5,336 nucleotides of DNA, from assembly GCA_020056895.1 (NCBI GenBank), contig JAGVGV010000435.1, positions 1 to 5,336 on the forward strand, given 5' to 3'. Made by a program: the position numbers and the translations under genes. The notes beneath the pieces were generated by a model that saw only the letters and a program-made list of their open reading frames with translations, searched no databases and was not told the DNA's origin. Below, one piece after another: positions 1 to 5,336 of this stretch (the stretch's first letter is position 1; every line of letters begins with the position of its first letter). This stretch comes from Deltaproteobacteria bacterium (GTDB lineage Bacteria > Desulfobacterota > Desulfarculia > Adiutricales > JAGVGV01).

Positions 1-625
1 CCACATGGGGTTCGGCGCCGGAACGGATGGACCGGCCGGGAAGGAACCCATGGGCCAGGGGGCTGACGGGCAGCCGCTGGACGAGCAATTCGTTCAGCCT
101 CCGCTGGATGGCCTTGAGTCTTCTTTTGGGGGCCATGATCGTCCGTAAACCGCCGCTTTTTTTGGGCAGCGCGAAGGTTATGTAATGAGGCGCGGTCTCC
201 TTTTCGCGGTGAATGGAAAAAAAACGAAGCTGGCCCACGGTCAGATCAAGGGCATGGGCCAGATCGTCTTCGGTCCGCCATAAGGGCAGATCCAGCCGCT
301 CCAGTTGGTCTTCATCGGGTAAAAGGTCCCGAAGGTTCCGGTTCCGGGTGCGCAGCGTGGCGGAAAAAAGGCGGTTGGCCTCACCGGCGGACATCACCTT
401 TTTCCGCCGTCGGAAACTGAAAGGGCTCTGGACGGGTTTCTTTTGGGGGAGCAGCCGGGGGTCGCGGAAAGCCCGGCGGTGATGATGGGCCTTGAGCGGC
501 CCGCCGCCCGTGTCCACCACTTCGTCCACTTGGTCTTCGCCATCGGGAAGGTCCAAACGAACCACATCCCGCTTCACCGGCCGGCGGCCGAAAAGCCATC
601 CCACGAACCGTTCCAGAAGTCCCAT
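1..625 (-). CDS. Retron-type reverse transcriptase, N-terminal part (cut by window edge)
   Basis: The visible 208 residues are the N-terminal part of an RNA-directed DNA polymerase that would reverse-transcribe the msd part of its partner RNA into msDNA. What is seen: an N-terminal extension of about 115 residues, basic and low in complexity (HHHRR near 48, FRRRKK near 71); a segment at 119-140 ending RFFSIHR; HYITFALPKKSGGLRTI at 147-163; APKRRLKAIQRRL at 165-177; and AHGFLPGRSI at 191-200. This order (F-x-IPKK-x-GG-x-R, AP-x3-LK-x-IQR, AHGF-x2-GRSI) is the RT0/RT1 signature of retron RTs. From memory it resembles the long myxobacterial enzymes such as Mx162. The Asn usual a few residues after GRSI is Gly here (SGA). 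The catalytic YADD lies beyond the window. ATG at 625 is the first ATG in a frame open back to about 724, with GGGGA five bases upstream. The candidate msr-msd RNA lies 59 bp upstream on the same strand. A group II intron or DRT-type RT is less likely given that RNA. Confidence 0.9.
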   Translation of the reverse strand, partial: MGLLERFVGWLFGRRPVKRDVVRLDLPDGEDQVDEVVDTGGGPLKAHHHRRAFRDPRLLPQKKPVQSPFSFRRRKKVMSAGEANRLFSATLRTRNRNLRDLLPDEDQLERLDLPLWRTEDDLAHALDLTVGQLRFFSIHREKETAPHYITFALPKKSGGLRTIMAPKRRLKAIQRRLNELLVQRLPVSPLAHGFLPGRSIRSGAEPHV

Positions 626-643
626 CCGGGTCCCCAGGGCTCC

Positions 644-660
644 CGACCGGCGCCCGGTCG
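644..660 (-). other. GC-rich hairpin between retron RNA and RT start
   Basis: On the minus strand CGACCGG, loop GCG, CCGGTCG forms a perfect 7-bp stem. It lies 24 bases after the end of a2 and 18 bases before the RT ATG, just upstream of the GGGGA ribosome-binding sequence. No T-run follows, so it does not look like an intrinsic terminator. It could mark RNA processing between the retron RNA and RT mRNA, or modulate RT translation. Both roles are inference. Confidence 0.5.
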
Positions 661-684
661 TTCGGCGGTCTAAAGGTGAGCGAA

Positions 685-699
685 ACGGGGTCCGGCGGC
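685..699 (-). repeat. Retron a2 arm of terminal inverted repeat
   Basis: GCCGCCGGACCCCGT on the minus strand is complementary to the a1 arm at 820-834. The central ten pairs (CCGGACCCCG against CGGGGTCCGG) are perfect, flanked by one A-U pair on the outside and G-U, G-C, G-C, G-U on the inside. In retrons this stem brings the msd 3' end next to the branching G so that priming can occur. Confidence 0.75.
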
Positions 700-819
700 G
701 GCCACAATCAAGGCTCTGGACTCATGGCCTCCCGTCGTTTCGTACGATGGGAGCCGTGGCGATGAATGGCAAGGAAAACGCCGCCGCGGCGAAACACCGC
801 GATATGGCTGGCTCGTGAT

Positions 820-834
820 ACCACCGGACCCCGT
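820..834 (-). repeat. Retron a1 arm of terminal inverted repeat
   Basis: ACGGGGTCCGGTGGT on the minus strand pairs with the a2 arm at 685-699. Its first base lies seven bases after the TAAAAT -10-like element, so the RNA would start at or within a base or two of a1. Confidence 0.75.
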
Positions 835-840
835 GGCTTT

Positions 841-871
841 ATTTTATGATCGATTTCGAACCGCTCGTCAA
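841..871 (-). promoter_or_regulatory. Probable sigma70-type promoter of the retron
   Basis: On the minus strand TTGACG (871-866) is followed by either CATAAA (848-843) at 17-bp spacing or TAAAAT (846-841) at 19 bp. The region is AT-rich inside a GC-rich window. The predicted start falls around 834-836, coinciding with the first base of a1, which independently supports both the promoter and the ncRNA. It would drive the ncRNA and, by readthrough, the RT. Confidence 0.6.
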
Positions 872-933
872 GCCCCGCCCATGATCTTTTGGTTTTGTTT
901 GATCGGGCGTGTTTGGGGTTTTTTCGGAAAAGC

Positions 934-960
934 TTGACAAAAACCAGGGCCGGGTATAAA
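934..960 (+). promoter_or_regulatory. Promoter-like element firing rightward
   Basis: TTGACA (934-939, perfect consensus) and TATAAA (955-960, five of six) are separated by 15 bp, shorter than the usual 17. It points away from the retron, toward the small membrane-protein gene, but would leave a leader of about 230 nt. It may drive that gene, drive an unrecognised small RNA, or be a chance match in AT-rich DNA. Confidence 0.4.
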
Positions 961-976
961 AGTAAGTTATCGATCA

Positions 977-1189
977 CTATGATTCCGCCCCAAGGCAAGT
1001 CCGACGTCGGGTGAGCGTCGAACACGGTGCTTTCAGGCCGTTTACGCCCGGTATGGTCGCCGCGTCCTTAAATCTTGACCGCCTGGTTCCAACCGCGGAC
1101 CGGATTCCCTCTACTCCCGCGACTTTGAGGATCATCCCACCGGTTTGAACGGCGGACCAAAAGTGAGTAAACAGACACTTATCAACCGT
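977..1189. other. Intergenic stretch with no recognised gene
   Basis: No open frame here has a ribosome-binding site or a family-like sequence on either strand. It contains a perfect 10-bp palindrome CCGACGTCGG at 1001-1010 and a weak promoter-like pair near the small gene (TTGAAC 1145-1150, TAAACA 1168-1173, 17-bp spacing). It probably acts as leader or control DNA for the gene starting at 1201. Confidence 0.4.
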
Positions 1190-1200
1190 GGAGGTTCCTA

Positions 1201-1329
1201 ATGGAAGAAGCGCAAAAAACCAAAAAAAGCGGATTGGTCAAATTCTTAATCAATTTCATAATGATGGGCGGATGGGCCCTCATCGGCGTGGCCGTTATCG
1301 CCCTCATCATGGTTTTCGGGGGGAAATAG
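1201..1329 (+). CDS. Small single-pass membrane protein (42 aa), unknown function
   Basis: The product is 42 residues. Residues 1-14 are polar and basic (MEEAQKTKKSGLVK). Residues 15-39 form one hydrophobic membrane segment interrupted by Gly-Gly-Trp at 23-25. The tail is GGK. The positive-inside rule suggests an N-in orientation. The start is well supported: GGAGG (1190-1194) lies six bases before the ATG, the best Shine-Dalgarno on this strand. I do not recognise a family. It diverges from the retron and precedes the TetR gene by 178 bp on the same strand. Small single-pass peptides can be toxins, leader peptides or subunits of membrane complexes, and nothing here decides which. A role as a retron effector is speculative because retron accessory genes are usually co-transcribed with the RT, and this one is not. 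Confidence 0.72.
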   Translation: MEEAQKTKKSGLVKFLINFIMMGGWALIGVAVIALIMVFGGK

Positions 1330-1462
1330 ACAGGAGTCCGTAGCCGGGCTCTGGCGGCGGGCTAGGGGGCATTCAGCGAAAACCACCTCAAGAATCACTC
1401 CGGGGTCTTGATTCCATCGGCCCTAGGAGAAATTCCCGCTATCCACCCGCCTAGCACCGTGG

Positions 1463-1468
1463 TACAAT
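1463..1468 (+). promoter_or_regulatory. Possible -10 element for the tetR gene
   Basis: TACAAT (five of six) lies 39 bases before the tetR ATG. The matching -35 position (1440-1445, TATCCA) is poor, as expected if an activator or a non-consensus promoter is used. Just downstream is the palindrome GTACGTAC (1485-1492), which would sit shortly after the transcription start and could be an autoregulatory operator. That is inference. Confidence 0.35.
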
Positions 1469-1507
1469 GCCGGGAAACGGACCGGTACGTACTTTGGTGA
1501 ACCATCC

Positions 1508-2107
1508 ATGACGCGCGGCTACGAAAATTCAACCACTCGCAAAAGTCAGATCGTCGATGCCGCCCGGCGGCTGATCGCCCGGTTGGGCAGCGAACATGTG
1601 ACCGTCCGGCGGATCGCCGAGGAAGTGGGGATCACCGAAGCGGCCATTTACCGCCATTTCAAAAGCAAACGCGAAATATTGGAATTTCTTCTCGATCACG
1701 TGGAAGAAAGCCTGACATCCGGTTTGTACGAAGCCGTGAACGGCCCCAGCCAATCCCTGGCCGCCCTGGGCGGACTGATCCAGGGCCATATTTCGGAAAT
1801 TGAACAGCGTAAAGGCGTGGCGTTTCAGATTCTGGCCGAAATCGTGAGTTTTGGGGACAAGCGATTGAATGAACGCGCGGTCCAGGTCATCCACCGGTAC
1901 GTGGACGGGCTAAGAGCCCTTTTGGCCAAAGGAATGGAATCCGGCGAAATCCGGCCGGACATCGATCTGGGGGCCGCGGCCATGCTGCTGTTCGGATCCA
2001 TTCAGGGCCTGGTTCACGCCTGGGCGCTGGATGGGTATTCCTACAACCTGGAAACAGCGTACGATCCCTTGTGGCGCCTATTCCAGGGAGCCATCGCCAA
2101 GGCTTAA
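1508..2107 (+). CDS. TetR/AcrR-family transcriptional regulator
   Basis: This 199-residue protein is a normal length for the family. Residues about 12-60 form the TetR_N DNA-binding domain: helix 1 begins KSQIVDAARRLIARLG, and the helix-turn-helix runs at 31-51 with VTVRRIAEEVGITEAAIYRHF. The YRHFKSKREIL motif that closes the domain is at 48-58. The remainder is an all-helical ligand-binding/dimerisation half containing FGSIQGLVHAWAL (about 162-174), common in TetR C-terminal domains. The ligand and target are not predictable. There is no clear Shine-Dalgarno, but ATG at 1508 is the only start that gives a standard N-terminus. No adjacent transporter or enzyme is present downstream, where the next gene is convergent. 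The likely targets are its own promoter, the small gene upstream, or distant genes. Confidence 0.93.
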   Translation: MTRGYENSTTRKSQIVDAARRLIARLGSEHVTVRRIAEEVGITEAAIYRHFKSKREILEFLLDHVEESLTSGLYEAVNGPSQSLAALGGLIQGHISEIEQRKGVAFQILAEIVSFGDKRLNERAVQVIHRYVDGLRALLAKGMESGEIRPDIDLGAAAMLLFGSIQGLVHAWALDGYSYNLETAYDPLWRLFQGAIAKA

Positions 2108-2198
2108 ACGCCCCCTTCCCAGCGGAATACGATTGTCTTCGAAACCTCCTGATATCCCTGTGTTTTCCTAGTCACCCACGCTGGACCGCGCCGGCTGG

Positions 2199-2597
2199 CT
2201 ACGCCTTGGGAGGCCGCTTGCCTTCCAGGGCGGCTTCGATCTGGGAAAAAAGCACTTCCCGTGAAACCGGTTTGGTGATGAATACGCGGCCGCCCACCAC
2301 CTTGGCTCGAGCCCCAATTTCGCTGGATTTCAGGGCGGCGGTCACGAACAGGATGGGGATGGCCCGAGTTTTTTCGTCCTCCACCAAGGCCGAAGCCACT
2401 TCCGACCCATGAAGGCCGGGCATGTACAGGTCCAAAAGGATCAGGTCCGGCCGGAAGGTTCGGGCCATGTTCAAACCCTCTTCGCCGTTGTGAGCCAGCA
2501 ACACCTTGTACTTGCCGGTATATTCCAGATTCAGCTTGATGAAATGGCAGAAATCCTCTTCGTCATCGATCAGGAGGATGGTTTTTTTTTGGATCAT
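2199..2597 (-). CDS. Single-domain response regulator (receiver only)
   Basis: This 132-residue CheY-like receiver has no output domain. The acidic pair is DD at 11-12 in ILLIDDEED. The phospho-acceptor is Asp56 in LILLDLYMP, the conserved Thr is T86 in FVTAAL, and Lys109 is in FITKP, so all key residues are present and it should be phosphorylatable. It would take phosphate from the kinase encoded 25 bp upstream and pass the signal by protein contact or phosphorelay rather than by DNA binding. The start is fixed by a strong GGAGGAGGA (2605-2613) seven bases before ATG 2597. The frame stays open further upstream, but that part overlaps the kinase gene and reads as nonsense. Codons 3-6 include a run of nine A's. 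The gene ends 91 bp from the convergent tetR gene, with no clear terminator seen between them. Confidence 0.92.
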   Translation of the reverse strand: MIQKKTILLIDDEEDFCHFIKLNLEYTGKYKVLLAHNGEEGLNMARTFRPDLILLDLYMPGLHGSEVASALVEDEKTRAIPILFVTAALKSSEIGARAKVVGGRVFITKPVSREVLFSQIEAALEGKRPPKA

Positions 2598-2604
2598 GTC
2601 AGGG

Positions 2605-2613
2605 TCCTCCTCC
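2605..2613 (-). promoter_or_regulatory. Ribosome-binding site fixing the receiver start
   Basis: GGAGGAGGA on the minus strand, seven bases before ATG 2597, lies in the 25-bp gap after the kinase stop. It shows that the receiver is translated from its own site and that the longer upstream frame is not used. Confidence 0.8.
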
Positions 2614-2622
2614 AAAGGCGGA

Positions 2623-5257
2623 TCAGCGGCCTTGGGGCTTCGGGAGGTCTTCCTCCCGGCAGGGGAGCAGAATGGTGATGTTGGCGCCTTCGCCTTCGCG
2701 GCTGAAAACCGTGATCTGCCCCTTGTATTTTTCAACGATGCCCCTGGCCACGAAAAGTCCCAACCCAGTGTTTCCACTGTGTTTTTTTGTGGTGAAAAAC
2801 GGATCGAAGATTTTTCCTCGCAACGGATCGGGGATCCCGGGCCCGGTATCTTCAACGGTGATTTCAAGATAGGGATGGCCGGCCAGCCCCCGTCCCTGGA
2901 AAAGCCCCAGCCTTAGGACGCCGCCTTCGGGCATGGCTTCCACGGCATTGAGCAACAAGTTGATGAATACCTGGAGAATCTGGTTCCGGTCTATCCGAAC
3001 CGGGGGCGGATTGGGCGCGTATTGCCGGATCACTTCGATCCGTTTCAGTTCGGTCTGCCCGCCCACCAAAGCCAGGGCTTCATCCAGAATCTCGTCCAGG
3101 GGCTGGGGATCGAACTGGTCGGTTTCCATGCGGGAAAAGGCCAAAAGGTCCTTGACGATCTTGTCGGCCCTCAAGACGGCACGGCGGATGCGGGCCAGGC
3201 TGTCGGACATGACCGGATCGTTCTTATTTTCGGAAAAATAGCCCAGAAATTCGGTTCCTTGAAGGATGATGGCCAACGGGTTCTTGATTTCGTGAGCAAT
3301 GCCGGCGGCCAATACGCCGATGGTGGCCATTTTTTCGGAACGGACCAACTGGTCCTGTAGTTCCTTGATTTTGCGCATATCGTGGGCCACGCAGGTGATG
3401 CCGATGGGCTGAGTCTGTCCGTCCAACTCGATCTCGATCAGCGAAGCGGCCAACCGGACGGGAATCCGTTCCCCGGACCGGGCCAGGTATACCACGTCGA
3501 AATCCTCGATCTGCTTGTGGATCATAATCCGGTCCAATAAGGATTTTTCGAAATCCCGGCCCCCCCAGAGCGATGTCCCGGAAGGGCCGACCCAACAGAT
3601 CGCCCTTTTCGTATCCCAGAATGTCCCGAGTGGCTTTGTTGGCCATGTGAACCCGGAGAAGCGGGTCCAAAACCAACAGAGAATCCCGCATGGACCTCAA
3701 GATGCTGTCGTTGTATTCCTTGGCTTCCCTCAATTCCCTTTGGGCGCGGGTCAATTCGGTCACGTCCCGGCCCACGCCGTTAACCAGGTAAGGAAATTCA
3801 TTGGAGGACAAGTACGCGTTGACCTGAAGCGGAATCCGATCCCCCCGGCTCCCCAAAAGCTCAAAATCCAATCCGTATAACCGTTGGCGGTGAAAAATCC
3901 TCAAGGTGTCCCGCTCGGCCCGGGCCATTTCCTTAGGGTCCAGGACCAAGGCCAAGGTGACCGATCCCACTTGATCCAACGGATAGCCCAGCACCTGTCC
4001 GGCGGTCTGGTTGGCATAGGTGATGGTCATATCCAGGTAGGGCCCCAGTTCGTCCACCAGGCGGTCCAATACGGAATCGATCCGGCCGGAATCGCTTTCC
4101 TTCAGGTCCCGGATACCCCGATCCACCTGATCCCGTTCTTCGGGCGTAAGGTCCGGCCGGAACACCCGGATTTGATAAAACACGTCCGGAAGCCGCTCCA
4201 CCAGGTCCCGGAACCGGGCCTGGGATTCCTGGAGCTCCCGTTCGGCCTGTTTCCTCAGGGTGATGTCCCGTCCCAGGCCTTCAATGGCCACGGCCTTACC
4301 GTTTTCGTCCCGGACCAGATGGCAATGAATTTCCACGTCCAGCTTCTGGCCCAGCCGGTTTTCAAGCTGGATTTCAAAATGCCTCAGGCGGCCTTCCCGG
4401 ATAAGCATTTCGAGCATCCGTTCCCGAGCCCGGGGATCGTGCTGAAATTCCTGCACCACGTTGAGCCCAAGGACCTGGTCAACGGAATCATGTCCCAGCA
4501 GGCGGGCGCCTTCATTGTTGGTCAGAACCAGCCGTCCATCCATGTCGGTCCGGAAATACAGGTCCGGGATGTTCCGAAGAACATCCCGGAACCGCTGTTC
4601 GCTCAGGCGAAGGGCGTCTTCGTTCCTTTTACGAATCAGGGCGTTGACGAAGACTTCGCCCACCAGCCGTAATAGAGCGGTGGTGTCCGGAGGCCAATCG
4701 GCCGGTTTCAAAACCGCGTCCAGCCCCAGACAACCGATCAGCCGGTCTTCCATTACCATGGGTACGACCAGCAGGGATTGGATTTTCTGGCTTTGAAACA
4801 GCTTTTTTTCCGCCGATGCCTCGGGCCCCAATTGTTCCACCCGGGGTACGTGGAAAACCTCCCATCCGGCCATTTTTTGGCTGAAATAGGGCAGGGCCAC
4901 GGGCAGAGGAATATCCTGAAGGCCGTGACTTTCGCGAGAAACCCCTTCCCGGACCCATTCATGGGTGTTGGACATCCACTGGCCGTCATCGGAAAACAGG
5001 AACAGATAGCACCGGTCGGCGGCCGTAAAGCCGCCCAGGCGGGCCAAGGTGTCGTCGATGGCCGCATCCAAGGCCGCGGATTCCAGATGAACGAAACGGG
5101 TGGAAATCTCCGAAACCAGGCGCTGGTAATCCAGCCGGTATTCCAGGGTGGTCATGATCCGGCGGAATTCCGCCTGGATCGGAGCAGCGTGACCGCCTCG
5201 CGCCGAGGGGTGTTCCTCCGGTTCCGAACCAGGGGGATGAGTGGTCGGGAGCGTCAC
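2623..5257 (-). CDS. GAF-PAS-PAS-PAS sensor histidine kinase, frame broken at a G7 run
   Basis: This is a soluble sensor kinase (no membrane segment or signal peptide) that would autophosphorylate and signal to the adjacent receiver. Domains, numbered after joining the frames (877 aa): GAF about 45-205 (LLVVPMVMEDRLIGCLGLDA); PAS1 about 218-335, closing on GLGRDIT; PAS2 about 345-505, closing on GVGRDVT; PAS3 about 515-615; HisKA with phospho-acceptor His655 in GIAHEIKNPLAII; HATPase with N box NLLLNAVEAM (Asn770), G1 DTGPGI (803), F box DPFFTTK and G2 GNTGLGL (828). The sequence as given needs a one-base shift in seven G's (3560-3566), within PAS3. The 5' frame covers 3224-5257 and ends in about 115 nonsense residues. 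The 3' frame covers 2623 to the shift and retains the whole catalytic core. GTG 5257 is chosen because AGGAG lies seven bases before it. The in-frame ATG at 5317 overlaps the likely -10. The kinase and receiver form an operon. Confidence 0.88.
3560..3566 (-). other. Frameshift at a run of seven G's in the kinase gene
   Basis: Upstream of the run the kinase reads RPFRDIALGG; downstream the sensible protein (RDFEKSLLDRIMIHKQ onward) is in another frame. Deleting one G gives ALGGRDFEKS with no break in the PAS3 fold. The unshifted frame runs to a stop at 3224 with Arg/Pro/Gly/His-rich nonsense. Homopolymer indel error, real mutation and slippage cannot be told apart here. Confidence 0.88.
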
Positions 5258-5264
5258 GTCGCTT

Positions 5265-5269
5265 CTCCT
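5265..5269 (-). promoter_or_regulatory. Ribosome-binding site fixing the kinase GTG start
   Basis: AGGAG on the minus strand with a seven-base spacer to GTG 5257. No comparable site precedes the upstream ATG at 5317 or the internal ATG in RIMTTLEY. Confidence 0.7.
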
Positions 5270-5307
5270 GAAAATAGATCGGCCGGACCGTAGCCGTCTT
5301 CGTGGGA

Positions 5308-5336
5308 ATTGTACCATCCGACGGCCGGTTTCGCCA
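5308..5336 (-). promoter_or_regulatory. Possible promoter of the kinase-receiver operon
   Basis: TACAAT (5313-5308) matches the -10 consensus at five of six positions. TGGCGA (5336-5331), at exactly 17-bp spacing, is a weak -35. The predicted start near 5301 leaves a leader of about 44 nt containing the AGGAG site. The -35 touches the window edge, so upstream elements cannot be judged. Confidence 0.4.

Larger units (their letters stand above)
685..834 (-). ncRNA. Candidate retron msr-msd RNA
   Basis: This non-coding RNA would serve as both primer (msr) and template (msd) for the adjacent RT. Read on the minus strand, it starts with a1 (834-820) and ends with a2 (699-685), which pair over 15 bp including two G-U pairs. 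After a1 comes CACGAGC (817-811), whose G814 or G812 is a candidate branching guanosine. Then comes a hairpin at 801-785 of 7 bp with a three-base UUU loop, a shape typical of msr stem-loops. A second hairpin at 755-726 pairs GGCTCCC with GGGAGGCC (one bulged G), then TCGT with ACGA past one A-C mismatch, and closes on loop ACGAA. This is the likely msd stem. The core between a1 and a2 is 120 nt, so the msDNA would be shorter than in Mx162. Placement directly upstream of the RT matches known retrons. The exact msr/msd boundary cannot be set by eye. Confidence 0.78.

Noticed and set aside
381..707. 108-codon minus-strand open frame overlapping the RT N-terminus
   Set aside because: It is Pro/Arg/Gly-rich nonsense in a different frame from the RT, which carries recognisable retron motifs.
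1001..1010. CCGACGTCGG palindrome as an attachment site or operator
   Set aside because: A single 10-bp palindrome in GC-rich DNA without a partner repeat, integrase or promoter overlap is not enough to name a function.
708..1025. 105-codon minus-strand open frame upstream of the RT
   Set aside because: It starts at a GTG with no ribosome-binding site, runs through the retron promoter and the whole structured RNA, and shows no family-like sequence. It is a chance frame.
2108..2198. Bidirectional terminator between tetR and the receiver gene
   Set aside because: Searched by eye for a stem with a flanking T/A-run; only scattered short complementarities (CCAGCG and CGCTGG, about 55 bp apart) were seen, not a convincing hairpin.
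2598..2867. Upstream extension of the receiver frame to 2867
   Set aside because: It overlaps the kinase C-terminal coding sequence in another frame, and the real start has a strong GGAGGAGGA seven bases away.
3884..4672. 262-codon plus-strand open frame antisense to the kinase
   Set aside because: It is rich in His/Gln/Pro, as expected of the complement of a GC-rich coding frame; the minus strand codes for clear PAS domains.
5258..5317. Kinase start at ATG 5317
   Set aside because: It overlaps the putative -10 TACAAT, lacks a ribosome-binding site, and GTG 5257 has AGGAG at ideal spacing.

Overview
This is a GC-rich window of the kind seen in free-living Desulfobacterota/deltaproteobacteria or related Gram-negatives. 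That placement rests on codon bias, a multi-PAS cytoplasmic sensor kinase, and a reverse transcriptase resembling myxobacterial retron enzymes. It is an inference and could be wrong.

The most notable content is at the left end on the minus strand. Positions 1-625 hold the first 208 codons of a retron-type reverse transcriptase, cut by the window edge before the catalytic YADD block. Directly upstream, at 685-834, is a candidate retron msr-msd RNA. It is closed by a 15-bp a1/a2 terminal inverted repeat and contains a 7-bp hairpin with a UUU loop (msr-like) and a longer hairpin (msd-like). A promoter-like sequence at 841-871 would start transcription almost exactly at a1. The order promoter - ncRNA - RT is the standard retron layout. 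No effector gene is visible on the RT side, because the window ends inside the RT.

Between the retron and the next genes is an AT-rich divergent promoter region (about 841-976) and a stretch to 1200 with no convincing gene. Going rightward on the plus strand, a well-translated 42-residue single-pass membrane protein (1201-1329) is followed by a TetR/AcrR-family repressor (1508-2107).

The right half (2199-5257, minus strand) is a two-component operon convergent with the tetR gene. A soluble GAF-PAS-PAS-PAS histidine kinase (2623-5257, GTG start) is followed 25 bp later by a stand-alone receiver domain (2199-2597). The kinase reading frame is broken within a run of seven G's (3560-3566) inside the third PAS domain. 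Removing one base restores a continuous 877-residue kinase, so this is either an assembly or sequencing indel, a real inactivation, or a slippage switch.

Functionally, the kinase and receiver are expected to act as a phosphotransfer pair. The retron RT and its RNA should make msDNA and probably serve phage defence. The small membrane protein and the TetR regulator have no assignable targets from the sequence alone.
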